NCBI GenBank assembly: GCA_944990035.1
Contig: CALYLX010000112.1
Span: 1,612,001-1,676,000 of the forward strand
Source of the DNA: Clitopilus passeckerianus
Lineage: Eukaryota; Basidiomycota; Agaricomycetes; Agaricales; Entolomataceae
Reading direction: 5' to 3'
Length of the DNA: 64,000 nucleotides
The notes under the pieces are model-generated. The model was not told the DNA's origin. It was given only the letters and a program-made list of their open reading frames with translations, and did no database searches. The position numbers were made by a program, and so were the translations under genes. Shown here piece by piece: positions 45,759 through 57,892 of this stretch. The number at the start of each line of letters is the position of its first letter. The stretch's first letter is position 1.

Positions 45759-46834
45759 ATGCAACTCAAGGCTCGTGTCGTTCTTGTTGCCACCGCTGCC
45801 ACTGCCATGGCCCACGCCACCGTTTGGGGTGTCTGGATCAACGGCGTCAGCCAGGGTAGTGGCGTAGACAAATATGTACGTGTTGCCGCCTCTGCAATTA
45901 CTTGTTATCATAGCATACGACGTCGCCTCTACAGATTCGATCTCCCCCGAACAACAACCCGGTCAAGGACCTCAGGTCTGGCGCAACGGCCTGCAACGTT
46001 AACAACAATCGTGCGTAAATCACTTCACTGAGAACATAGATGAATTTAACTTTGACGTAGCTGTTGGAAGCTGGGTGTCTGTTAGGGCGGGCGATAAGCT
46101 GACCTTCGAATGGCAGCATGACAGGTGGGATTTTCAAACAGTATGACGAAGCTTCAGCCCTGACAATAATTTCACAGGCGCAACGACGATATTATTGCTT
46201 CGTCTCATCACGGCCCTAGTAAGCTGTTTCGGTACTATAACCAACTTTAGCCGGCTTATGCTTGTTCTTTCCAGTCCAAGTCTATATTGCGCCTGCTTCC
46301 TCCGGCGGTAATGGCGCCGTGTGGACCAAGATTTTCTCAGACACGGCTCAGGGCAATTCTTGGGCTGTCGACCGCCTCATTTCAGCTCACGGACAGCACA
46401 GTGTCATTGTATCCCAAATCCCTGCTGGAGACTCTCTATTCCGAGGTCCGTAGTTTATGAATAACATTCCACTGGGATCACATACTGAGGCCGCCTTTAG
46501 TTGAGATCCTTGCTCTTCACGAGGCCGACACACTTTACTCCCAGAACCCCATTCGAGGCTTGCAGATGTACCCGAGCTGCGCTCAGATCCGAGTTACCGC
46601 TGGTGGAAACCAGTCTCCTCCTGGTGGCACTTCCTTCCCAGGTAGAGTGGTTTCACAATATCCATTTTTCATGCAGCACCCTCATCATGGGTTATAGGTA
46701 CCTACCAAGACTCCACCCCGGGCATCCAATGGAACCTCTACACTGGGCAATCCCCGACCAATTACCGAGCACCCGGCCCTGCAGTCTGGTCTGGTGCCGC
46801 CGGTGGATCTGTCGGTCAGGTTGGAATTGCCTAA
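45759..46834 (+). CDS. AA9 lytic polysaccharide monooxygenase
   Basis: This secreted copper enzyme cleaves cellulose or related glucans oxidatively. The signal peptide [18 protein letters not shown] ends exactly before His19 ([17 protein letters not shown]), the N-terminal His of the copper brace. The second brace region is [11 protein letters not shown], the axial tyrosine lies in [12 protein letters not shown], and [15 protein letters not shown] carries a conserved cysteine. The typical AA9 blocks [20 protein letters not shown] and [12 protein letters not shown] are present. The protein ends [15 protein letters not shown] with TAA 46832-46834: a catalytic domain of about 230 mature residues, no linker and no CBM1. 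Seven or so short introns. It is flanked by diverged direct repeats at 43.8 and 47.7 kb. Confidence 0.93.
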
Positions 46835-47029
46835 GCGGTGTAAGGTTTTACTAGACTACTGCCGCCATATGGACATTGTTATGCACCGAACTCGAAGTTG
46901 TAACGGTTTACGTACTTTTTTATATCGTTTTCGTTGTCGTTGATCAATTAACGTGGATACCCTTCAAAGCATGGATCGGCCGAAATTTGAGGCTCAAGAC
47001 TGTGATTTTTATGCACTGAACAGAAATTT

Positions 47030-47521
47030 ATGGTGACGCCGCTTTATATTGAAGGCACTTATTCGTGCTTTTCGCGCGTTCATTGTTCAGTCGACCTTCC
47101 CCACACCAAAGAGCGCATCCGAGTTCAAGACGTGCGGAGAATCACTAGTTCTTTGACAATGGACACATCCAGCTACGACTTCTGGCGTAACGCCGACATT
47201 GAGATAGATTCTCGTGGACCACACTCAATCACAACTTATCGTATTAACAGATTTATGAATGGGCCACCGACGGTGCCTGCCAGTGAGATAAATATTGACC
47301 TCAAGGAATTCCGACACCACCAGGCTACCTGCCTCCAACCTATGACATTAGCAATATGGATTACAATACAAGCCAGCTACGTAGATGTTAATAGTGTAAT
47401 GGATTCTGCTCGCTGCGGGACTGTGGGTGATGACGTTACGCCGTCAAAGCCCTCCTGGAGGCACCTCGTTCGATTTTGGGAGCGGGAAATTCTGATTCAA
47501 ATTCATGCCTGCAATGTGTGA
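47030..47521 (+). CDS. Uncertain 163-codon open frame, unknown
   Basis: An uninterrupted frame from ATG 47030 (MVTPLYIEGTYSCFSRVHC) contains the protein-like stretch MDTSSYDFWRNADIEIDSRG and NGPPTVPASEINIDLKEF. There are no introns, unlike almost every other gene here, and no recognisable domain. It lies 195 bases after the AA9 stop and just before direct repeat B. It could be a lineage-specific gene, an exon of a broken gene, or chance. The MDTSSY methionine at 47158 is an alternative start. Confidence 0.25.
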   Translation: MVTPLYIEGTYSCFSRVHCSVDLPHTKERIRVQDVRRITSSLTMDTSSYDFWRNADIEIDSRGPHSITTYRINRFMNGPPTVPASEINIDLKEFRHHQATCLQPMTLAIWITIQASYVDVNSVMDSARCGTVGDDVTPSKPSWRHLVRFWEREILIQIHACNV

Positions 47522-47689
47522 GCTTACTTTTGCTCTGAAGTACGACTCGAAGTTCCCGTTAAATCCTCAGAAATGATTCCCTGTAGGATGCTATACCAGT
47601 TTCAACATTTAGCGGGGTACGAGCCTGAAGGCATGGAATACGGAACTTGAATTTGGATCCGAGCCCTGGCTCTCCGGGCGAAAGCGTGT

Positions 47690-48240
47690 CAGCACTGTCA
47701 GCCTTCGCTCCGTCCACTCAACAAAATACAGAACCACATCCAGGCCTTGCTGCGTACATAGTACGCTTCCAGGGCGCAAGACGGCCCAGTTCTCGGCCTT
47801 GAATCTCTGAGTTCTCTGGTGTCTTGGATCTTAGCTGGGTGTCTGCCGTGAGAGCTGGGGATTCTGGTACTCGACCATCTGGGCGACTCACTTGATTCCG
47901 CTCCTCTTGGTCTTTGACACGGGTTCTGGTCTTTTCTCTGGTTCTGCTACCTGAAAATTGGATTATCGTCCTGGGGGTTTGGCTGGCTGTGACTTGACTC
48001 GGGCTCGGTCTGTAACTGGGGCGAAAATCTGATTAGCGGGCGAAAATATTGTAACGATATAAGACACGAATCGGACTGAAAGAGAACGCCCTTCAGAATT
48101 CGGAAGCGTCAAGTAGAAAGTCGGTCAAAAATCAGCGACAGGCAGGCTGCCTCAAGAGTTGGAGTCGAATCGAACATGTAAAGTGAGTGTTTCTTTTGTT
48201 TGGGGCTGGAGTGTTTACGATATTCTTTGCATAGTTCTCC
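47690..48240 (+). repeat. Diverged direct repeat, copy B
   Basis: Partner of the segment at 43790-44300, same orientation, about 3.9 kb downstream. It shares ordered short identity blocks separated by diverged sequence. No terminal inverted repeats or reverse-transcriptase-like frames were seen in either copy. Confidence 0.6.
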
Positions 48241-51200
48241 ATAGTTCTCAGTCTGCCGCGCGTTCTCAGTATCAGATTATAGAGGCGCAGTTGAACCGGG
48301 CTGGGCCAACGTTCCAAGTTGGTTTAGCCACCCGTCTCGGGTCGCACCTCGACGTGTCTTCTGGCTGCCGTTTACCATCATATGTTCCTCCGTCGGTTGT
48401 TGATTTGGCCGCAAAAAGCGCAATTACTTTGAGGAAAATGAAGTCTGCTACCTTACTGGGCGGCTTTTGTTTCCGGACTACTGAGTAATGCATCGAGGCA
48501 GGACTTCTGAACGGCTCTTGAATTGCAATTATACGAAACACGAGTTGTATTCGGCACCTATCAAGCCTGTACCAAGCATGTCTTCTCCTTGTGAGGGCTC
48601 GAGCCTTATGATGTCAGGTCCGACGCTAGTCAATGGTACTCAGATGGCGTCAACAGCAGTACAAGGGACGTCGAGAAGACACAGAAGGTGACCGGAAACA
48701 GCGGTACGTTTGTCAGATGTTGTTGAATCTCGACGTCATGCTCCTAGTCCACATGCATGATTTCGTCATTGGCCAAGCTTCCTTGCGCAGTTCCTAGGTT
48801 TGAACAGTCGGGCCCATGGGATTGGCAGCCCGTAACAGCATCTATGAAATAATAAATTCAAGGAGGAGGCATTCAAACGAAGATGACTGAATTTAGAACC
48901 AGAAAAGCCTACGAAACACGGAGATGAAATGCAACTATGTAGTGCACCAGGTGACCTGGCAAAAGACGTGTCAAGACTTCGTTGGAAGTGCCATCCTACA
49001 ATCCCGGAAATCCCGACATAAATCCCAGATGGCAGATTCCCCATCCAAAACACCGAGCGACAAGTATCCAGTTTCAGCGGAATCCAAGCGGAGCCGTGCC
49101 CGTCGCTGTTCTTTTCGTAATTGGGTCGTGGTATGCCAGCCTACGGCGGAGAAGACTGGTATTGCCAGGCAGTTGTCGGTTGATGTACGCTTCCAAATCC
49201 CTGCACACGCGAATTTGGTCCCCCTTAGCCTATATAGCCTACCCACGCACGCGTCATACCTGACGTCATTGTACCCCTTGAAAGGTGATGTAATCCTTCC
49301 CGCTGCATGAGCGTTTCTAACTGTGTAATGGTCTGATTGGCGTAGATGCATGGAATTTGCGCAACTCAGGCTGTTGTCCCTGAACTCCTGTGGTAAGCAT
49401 CTATTCACATGAGCTACCAGGTGACAGCAGTCCTCGATTCATCTGGCCTATCGAACTACGACCTTAGGAGACGCCTGTGTTCATGCACCCAATACAATAC
49501 CTTCTGTTGGCCGGTTGCGAGCCGAGTACAGAGCACATTACCTATGGATAGATTACAACTATACCCTGGGCCTTGCCTGTCCCTAAAGATGCATTCTTCG
49601 GAAAAATCGGTACGGAGGATGGAGTGCTCAGACTAGGTTGAGCCTCACCGACGCCGCACCCACACTGAGAGTACACATTCGATCACCTCGTTCACTCGGC
49701 GAACGGTGTGTACCTAGAAGATCAAAAAAGAAGTGGGGTGTATGTCGTTAGGCTGCTGTATAAGGATGGTTACACCTTGGCGCACCTGATCCATCTCAGA
49801 TCATTTCATTGGTTCTGTGAAGGGAGGGGGAGCTGATAAGATGGGATTGGCCCGAGCGCATGTCAGTCGTCGTGGAGCTCTGTTCATTGTGCTAGATTGA
49901 GTTCATTATCTCGATGACAGCCGCAGAGTCGCCACTTGCAACCCTGCATTCAGAATTCTACAGTGCACACAGTTTTTTTTTTTCTCATCAGGATTTGCCC
50001 GGTTTTCTTTCTCTCCTGAGTCTCCAGACCGACATAAGAAGGTACGCGGTAGTATCCAGACAACGCGCCATCCGCACCTGAAGCCTCGGGCCTCGAGGTA
50101 TATTTTGGTCATGGTTCTACACCGCACAATCCGCTAATGGCGCCGAAAGTTCGGTACCATCCGTCCAACGTTGAATGGATGCAACAACGCACCATCACCA
50201 AATGGTTTCTACGAGTGCAGGGGTGATGCTACTTTAACTGGATCTCACCGTTCGCGGGTTCCTGTATATCCTCGAGGGCTGTCAAATTAACCTACATGGA
50301 GGCACAGGGACGGCACTCCAGATGAATACAATATGAATGAACACTCATCTTTCTCGACGTACCCAGGTTTCAAGGTCGATGTCATCCTCGGAATCTCATC
50401 CAAATTATATTGTTTGATATAAGGTTTACAGTTTCTCCTTCGGCTCGGTGAGCTCGGAGAAAGAAAAAGGAATGAACAGATCATGGGAGGATACCACATG
50501 ACTGATCTTCCAATACCCCGGAGTCCGGGAGTTGAACAGAGAGCATGACTCAACATGATTGGCCGGAAGCTGAATTCAGAATTTGAAGTCAAGTACGACC
50601 TAATCGCCTTCTCCCATGATGAGAGCTCTCTCACACGAGGGTCTGGGCTAACTATTAGGGGAACGTATCCAATTCCGGATGCAAAACGATCTCGTGAAAG
50701 GTGAAGTTTTCAAGCCACATTCGCGGGATTCGTTATTATGGGCTCAAAATATCGGCCAATTGGGAAGGAGGGGGCTGGGGCCTAGACCACTCGCTTCTAT
50801 GAATATCATATCATTAAAAGATGTGCACGTATATGTGTATGTATTGTGCGCAATATACAGCGAGTCTAACCGATAACGGACGTGGTAGCACAAGGCAGCA
50901 GATCATCCGGCTTTCATCCCGTCCAATCACCTCCATCGTAGAGCGGGGGGGGAGGGCCTAGGCCCTGGTCCGCCGAACGGCTTGCAGGTTGCCACTGGCC
51001 GATACATGTGAAGAAAATGAATCCGTCCTGGATTCTGTTGAGATTCGGGCTTGGCTATGAAAGGCCAATAGCGTTCATTCCGGTTGGCTGGAATTGGCTG
51101 GAATCTCAATTCCGGGATGGAATACCGTCGCGTGGAGGAGGGGATCAAGGAGGCGGACAGACGCCGCATAGACTCCAGTGGACCAATCAGAAGTGGAGGA

Positions 51201-51360
51201 ATGTTGTTTGGACGAGAGGGGAGCGACAAACAAGACACGTTCGCGTTCGTTGGGGATGATGGGGTCGTCGACGTGTTCTAGGGGTTCCTCAACATTTGAA
51301 TAACTTTCTTTCTTCCCCATACTATACGACATACCCACTACGCGTTAGGCAAGGCCAAGC
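48241..51360. other. Gene-poor stretch upstream of SEC11
   Basis: No recognisable gene. The longest frame is 145 codons on the minus strand (48971-49408), without intron signals or family features. A T-homopolymer of about 13 lies at 49972-49984. The last few hundred bases should hold the SEC11 promoter. Confidence 0.35.
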
Positions 51361-52399
51361 ATGTTTGGAGAAGAATTGGCTACGATACGGAGGCTGGGAG
51401 TCAGGCATGTGAGTAGTTGACCCGCTATGACATACCCCATTGCGTTCGTAGTGGTGGTTGTGGATCTCAATTGCAAGCTGGCTGGCTGACTGTCTCGAAA
51501 TCTTGGATTCTCTGTCTCATAGGTTCTGCTCCAAGTTCTCAATTTTGCAAGTGTCATCGCGAGCGGGTTAATGATATGGAAAGGGTTGGGACTGGTCACC
51601 AATACCGAATCCCCAATCGTCGTCGTTCTTAGGTCAGTCGGAGAGCTGTCTACCCCGCTCGCTCCTCTCCTCTCCTCAATTCAATAACGACAACCATAAC
51701 TAAACATGGTGTGTTCTGTTTTGCAGCGGTTCAATGGAACCAGCATTCTACCGGGGCGACCTGCTATTCCTGACGAACCCTGCAGGCGAGAGGTACAAGA
51801 CCGGTGACATAACAGTTTACAAGATTCCAGGAGCCGACATTCCAATCGTCCACCGCGTCCTCGAGACACATGATATTCCACCCAGCAAGCCAAAACGCTC
51901 AAAGAACGGCAAGTCCGGTGATGTGTCGGCGGCGGAGAAGGGAACGGTCGGGTGAGTGACGCAATTTGTTTCTTCTCACCCGCGCTCCCGGGATCCGAGA
52001 CGTGGTTGCTGGTTCCTGGGGCGACAAAGGGGAGACAGTGATTGAGAAAATGTGCTAACATGCCTTTGGCGGAGATAGACAGATGCTACTGACAAAGGGA
52101 GATAACAATCCAATCGACGACCTAGACCTGTATCGGGGATTGGATTGGTTGGAAAGAAAGCATATTGTAGGGAAAGTGAGAGGGTGAGTAGAGTGCTGGC
52201 TGATCGGTGATTGTTGACTGACATGAAATCCCCAGATTCCTTCCATACCTTGGCTATGTCACAATCGCGATGGTAAGATTGCATCTTTGATATCGGAGAT
52301 TGTTGAGATCTAATCACAAGGTTCTAGAACGACTTTCCTCAGTTGAAATATGCTTTATTGGGATTGTTAGGATTGCTCGCACTAATCCAACGGGAATAA
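51361..52399 (+). CDS. SEC11: Signal peptidase complex catalytic subunit SEC11
   Basis: This ER membrane serine protease removes signal peptides from secretory proteins. From ATG 51361 ([16 protein letters not shown]) an intron leads to the membrane anchor [20 protein letters not shown]. The nucleophile motif follows: [18 protein letters not shown], joined across an intron. [20 protein letters not shown] has the catalytic His in IVHRVLE, where bacterial enzymes have Lys. The acidic residue lies in [15 protein letters not shown], and [18 protein letters not shown] and a final hydrophobic helix ([14 protein letters not shown]) close the protein. The family has about 170-200 residues. An insert of about 25 charged residues ([15 protein letters not shown]) lies after the His motif. 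Stop TAA 52397-52399, only 78 bases before the next ATG. Confidence 0.95.
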
Positions 52400-52477
52400 T
52401 ATGACGTAGTAGCTTATGTCATCACTAGATATACCTTGTCCCCTGTTTGTCGTCTTCCCGGTAACAAATCCTCTTTG

Positions 52478-55400
52478 ATGGACTTTTTCAGTCGAAGACA
52501 TGCAAATAACGGTGAAGACCCTCAAGACACTAAAGAATTTGCTTCTGCAATTCAGGATAGATTCGGTTCGCAGTCTATTCTAACAGCTAAACTCGCACCA
52601 GTTCAAGAACCAGCTCAACCGGTTCGAAATGTCACAATCAACCCAACCTCTGTCACTCCGTCCAGCATCGACGACTGGCTAAATTCCTCGTCAACCCTCA
52701 TTCTTGATATACGGCCTCATGCTGCGTACTCACAAACAAGAATACCCAATGCAATCCCCCTTTCTGTCCCTTCAACTTTGCTCAAACGGCCAGCGTTCTC
52801 CTTGCAGCGACTAGCGGCTATGCTCCCGTCATCGTCCGCACGCACCAAATTTCTCTCTTACAAATCCTCCTCTCGTATCCTCGTATACGACGCAGACGCT
52901 CACCAGATACCGGAGAACTCCAACATCGGCAGCTTGCTCAAGAAATTTGCCAACGACGGATACGACGGCGAGCTCGCATGGCTGAAGGGCGGTTTCCAGA
53001 GCGTGTGGCGGGAGAGGCGAGACGTGGTCGACCAAAGGCCCCCCACACCAGAGAGAAGCGAAGACGACGAAGACGAGGCCAGCACGACTGGAATCGATGC
53101 AACCCCAACCGGAGGGATAATATCTGCAGCAGGAGGAGATAATCATCATCATCACCATCGCACTCATCTCGCCGTACCTGGTGGTAGTTCCAACCCATCT
53201 AACCCCGTCCTTCGCCCGTCAATCCTGCCCTCGGACGCTTTCAATCTCAGCAGCACAACGAGGTCACATCCGAATCTCGCCATCCCCATGCATATGTCCC
53301 TGCGGAACCCACCCGTGACCTCTTCTGCTGCTAGTGGCGTATTGTCAGTGAATAACACTGCGAACACGATAGGGACCAGCAGACCCGCCTTCAATCCCTT
53401 CTTTGATACTATTCGACAGAATGTCGAGCTTTCTCATGGTATCACTGAGCGCATCCCTCTTCGGCTCCCAAGGCGAGTGCGGCGGCGAATTGACGACCTG
53501 CCATTCGAGTGGTTGAAGGAAATTGCAAGGCGTGCAGATATTCTCGTTCCCGTCGCCTCGGCACAACGCACCCCATCCATGAAAACCCCCTCCATTTCCC
53601 ATTCGAAACGTCTGTCACCCGATGAGATCAAGTCCGTTTCGACTTCGACAAGTCCTGGATCGTTGTCAACGGTTGACGAGACACCCAGTCCGCCTGACCT
53701 GTCCATGGTCGAGGAGGGTATGGAGGCACTTGCAATGCAGTTCTACAGGATAGAGCTAGCGGAGCAGAGGAGGCTAATGGGCGTCATGGAGCATCACAGT
53801 AAAGAGAGCTCGACAGTTGATGCGCAGAGGAAAGGACGAGCACACGAGCGACCAGGAGATCTCCAGCTAGAGATAGAAGATGAGCTCAATCCTCCTGCAT
53901 TTCCTTTCAGTATCACTGCTGGCGTCGAGAAAGGTGCCAAGAATCGGTAAGAGCTATTCTATCTTTCAAGAGGTCAGTAAGAACTCAAGAGATTACACAG
54001 ATACCGCCATATTTGGCCGTTTGAGCACGCTCGAGTCAGGTTACACCAAGAGAACGAAGGATCACCAGTTAGACCAAGCACGGTATTCCAAGCAACGCCA
54101 TCCGGCCCCATTATGCTCGAAGAGAAAGACGACTATGTGAACGCTTCGTATGTTCAGCCATTAGGCACGACCAAGAGATATATCGCAACACAAGGACCTC
54201 TAGAAGCAACCTTTGACGACTTTTGGAGGTTAGTTCGTTTGCACTCCTTCATTTGATTGGACGACTTACTGATATATCGTGGTTTTCTACCTCGTTACAC
54301 CAATTACGTCATTAACGATACATACAGATTATGCTGGGAACAGAACGTTCACGTCATTGTCATGCTCACAAAAGAAGTTGAAGGGTCCATGGTCAAGTGT
54401 GGCGCATACTGGGCAGACGTTGGTTCAGCGTCGTCGCCTCTCCTCCCCGATTCCATCCGCAAATTCGGCCCCATCACCCTTAAGCTCGTCTCCAAGGTCG
54501 GATACACCAGCGGTATGCGCGCAGGCAGGGAGAAGGGTATCAACCTCATGCACCAGACCAAGGATGGTCTGAAGAAGCTGAACGCTATCACCACGGATGC
54601 GCTCACTGGAGGAGGAGGGGGTGGATTCGCGTTTCCCGTGATGCCGTCGCCCACTACGAAGACCAGCTACCGCTCGGGCAGCTCGGAGAGGCGGAGGAGG
54701 GACAAGAAACGTAGTCGCGACAGGAAGAGGCTTCAACCTGTTGCCGGACTCGACCCCTTTTCCGGTACAGAAGCAACCACCTCGACGACGGAGTTCACGT
54801 CCGATTCTGCGAACCTCTCTGGTTCTGAAGAGGAGGACATAGACCTTGGCCGAATCACCACTATCCAGCGGACGTTTGAGCTCTCTCACGACCACTATCC
54901 GGAGGTGGGGGTTCGGAAGGTCGTACAGCTTCAGTATCTTGAATGGCCAGACATGAATGTCCCCGACGATCCTCGCGGCATTCTTGATCTCATCGAACGC
55001 GTCGATCTCGCCGTAGAGGAGACCGGTGGAAGTGGAGAGCACGACTTGGTCGATTTCCGTCCCAATGTCCCAGACAGTGGGAACGATAGTGGTAGCCATT
55101 CCACCACCATACCGAAGAGGAGAGGTAGTGGGAGACGCTGGGAGAAGAAGGAGATGCTGATGGATAAGAGACGTGGGGTCGCGAAGCACGCGATGGGAAG
55201 CAGGAACGCCAGACCGGTTCTGTTGCATTGCAGCGCAGGCGTTGGCCGAACCGGAGGCTATATCGCTTTGGACGCGATCTTGGATGGGGTGAGGAGAGAG
55301 ATGAGGAAGAAGAGGGTGGGGTCGACGTCAACAGCCACAAGCTCGACGCAGAAGCAAAGCATGTATGTCTCCGGGGCAAGCCACATACAGTCAAGTACTC

Positions 55401-57892
55401 GGGGAGGCTTCAGTCGCAGGGACAGCAACAGCGAGGCTGAAGCTGAAGGAGCCGCCATGGACGTCGATATGGAGAACCGGAAGATCGTCAAAGAAGATTC
55501 TGGACCAACTGTGCCCATCACTATGAGTGGTGCTGAACACGATATCATCCATGTTCCAAGCGTCGTCGTTCCCAAATCTCGAGCAGGTAGCACTAGTAGT
55601 GGCGAAAGAAGCGCGAGCGCGGATATTAGTGGAAGTGGGGAGGCGAGTGCGAGTGCTAGTCCGCCGTTGGCAGAGGATGTAGCGAAAGATAAGGAGGGAA
55701 AGAAGTCGCTAGCGAAGAAGGGTTCGAAGAAGCCGATTATTGGCAGGGACATGGCATCGATGAGTGTGGCGGATAACAACTCGATGGATGTGGATAGGGA
55801 TGAGGACAGTCCGAGCGGAGGGAGCCTTGAGAGTTCGGCGGCAGGCAGTAGTGGCCTGAGCGGAGGCGGGGGAAGCGCTGAGAGGAGTGGAGGAAGTAGT
55901 AGGGATGGAGGGTTGAGCAGCAGTTTGGCCAGTGTGGGCGTTGGGTCTGGGGAGAGCAGCGAGCCCGTCAAAGTCCCCTCTGGGGCCGATGCTAAGCGTC
56001 GCTCCCATCATTTGCATGGACCTTCAGCATTCTTGACGAAGAAATGGGCGCAGAACGTGCATGAATCGCAACTCGACAGCGTAATTTCTGCAGCAAGCAT
56101 CGTGGGGAACGACAATGTATCCGACTCGTCCTCATCTATGATCGTCGAGCCTTCTCTCCCCGGAGCGTCCTCGAGTTCAGCATCGTTGCCTCCCATTTCA
56201 GAATCCGGACATTCTTCTTCGGGCTCATCAGGCATTGGCCGATCTCTCAGAGCGCACCACCACCATCATCCTGGTCACTCTGGATCATCTCATCGACCAT
56301 CTTCGCCTGCGAAAGTCAGCACAGTCCTCTCCGGGACTCAACTTCAACAGCATCTGCTCAATCAGCAACGTCAGAAGAAGAAGATGGAGCAGCTTAGGCA
56401 AAAGGGACATACACACGGTCACGGTACCGCGGCTACCAATGGCGGCGTTCCAGGGGCTGTAAATTTGAGTATCAGTGCGCCTTCCTTGTCCAGCACCTCC
56501 AGCAGTTCCTTAAGCGGATCTGCATTCCCTTCGATTTCAGATCCAGACGACGTCCTAATGGGCAGTGGGTCCGGGGAGGTAGCGTCAGGTTCTTTGCCGA
56601 CGAGTGTCTCGGAGGCTGAGAGCTCGGATAAGGGGAAGAGGAGGGAGGTGCCAAAGGAGATGCCGGAGAAGAGGAAGTCAACCGAGGACCAAGCTGCCCG
56701 GGTCGCTGCTGCTGCACTCGCCCATCAGAAGATGTTTGCTGGGACTCCAGCAAGCGAACGCATGCGGACCACCTCCTTCCCTCAACCTATGCTTGTGGCG
56801 CCATCACCTAGCCGAGGAAGTATGGCAGAGAGAGCCAAGGCCGCAATGGGTCAGGCACCCGGCCAGGCTTTCGCGTTATCACTGCCTGCCCCCGCTTTCA
56901 ACCTCAATTTCCCTGGTGGTCGTCCCGGGACTGGTCCCGCAACCGACTCGTACCCTGCATCTATGAAGCAGATGGGACAACAACAACCGCTTCCGAGTGT
57001 GCCTGCTCTACCTTCTCAGCCTAGTATGGGCACAGCTATCGCATTCAACCTACCCAGGGACCCAGTAACAGGTCAAAGCGACGCTACTACGACGAGGAAG
57101 TCGACTTTTTCGGACAGCCAGCAACCTCATCCCGTCAACGCGCCGCCAGCAGGATTTTACGGAAACCAGACCGTTCCCGAAGTCAAGAATACCCCTGGAT
57201 TATTCCCATTCGCGATTCCGACTTCGTCAAGTGCTCAGCCAAACCGATCTGAAGATACCTCCGAAAACTCGCACGTTCGACATACGAGGGTGGATTACAA
57301 GGAACCCCGAGCATTACACGTGGAGGATGGGTCGCCAGTATCACTGAGTGGGTTCGAAGCCCCAGTGTGGGAGGTTATTCAAGATATGCGAGAGCAGAGG
57401 ATGTCCCTGTGCCAGAGTCTGCGGCAGTATGTGTTTGTGCATGCAGCCATTGTGGAGGGAGCGTTACGGCTGGTGGATTCGGAGCGTGAGAGGGAAGGAG
57501 AAGGAGCAGAGAAAAAAGAAAATGCAAGCGTTGGTGCTTTAAAGCAAGGAGATGCACCTGCTGAGCTGAACTCGCAACAAATCGAGATGTCAAGACGGCA
57601 GGACCGTGGATATATGGGGATGGACATAGATACCACCAGCACTGCCACATCCACGCACATCCGCTCCTCCTCGACTGGGAGCACGAACTTCGATGGTTCA
57701 GTCATGTCTTCGCCATCTAAGAAGGGGAAGAGGGGTGCTAGTCCAACGGAGCTGCCGATGGAGGGAAAGGGAGGCGAGGTCAGGATGTCGAAACGGCCAA
57801 GCCTTAAGCGCAAGAACCGCACTCCTTCTGAAGCTCAACCACGCCTGGGCACCCTTCCCCAATCCCCAGCAGCAACACCTTCCAGGAACTAG
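52478..57892 (+). CDS. Rhodanese plus protein tyrosine phosphatase, 1753 residues, interrupted catalytic domain
   Basis: Three exons (52478-53946, 54001-54228, 54328-57892) encode 1753 residues. Residues about 62-177 form a rhodanese/CDC25-like domain (LDIRPHAAYSQTRIPNAIPL; the usual cysteine position reads VYDADA, so it is catalytically dead), as in Pyp1-type fungal MAPK phosphatases. The PTP domain starts NRYRHIWPFEHARV, DDYVNASYVQPLGTTKRYI, ATQGPLEATFDDFWR. The WPD loop is EWPDMNVP (Asp774) and the P-loop VLLHCSAGVGRTGGYIALDA (Cys867). The Q-loop QRMSLCQSLRQYVFVHAAI is at Gln1589. About 720 Ser/Gly-rich residues therefore lie between P-loop and Q-loop, and a smaller insert precedes the WPD loop. 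Two poly-His runs occur. I chose the first in-frame ATG. Likely role: dephosphorylation of MAPK-type tyrosines, by analogy. Confidence 0.93.

Noticed and set aside
40223..46834. A biosynthetic gene cluster joining the FAD oxidoreductase, HEM3 and AA9
   Set aside because: The genes belong to unrelated pathways, and no core biosynthetic enzyme or transporter is present.
43465..51360. LTR retrotransposon or DNA transposon around the AA9 gene
   Set aside because: The flanking repeats are too diverged and lack TG..CA ends, target-site duplications or any reverse-transcriptase, integrase or transposase motif that I can see.
53140..53160. CAT-repeat encoding poly-His as a metal-binding domain
   Set aside because: Short His runs are common in low-complexity fungal linkers; nothing else supports metal binding.
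54425..55971. Long minus-strand open frames (267 and 237 codons) antisense to the phosphatase
   Set aside because: They mirror the Ser/Gly-rich and Arg-rich coding strand and lack splice or domain support; the plus strand carries clear PTP motifs.
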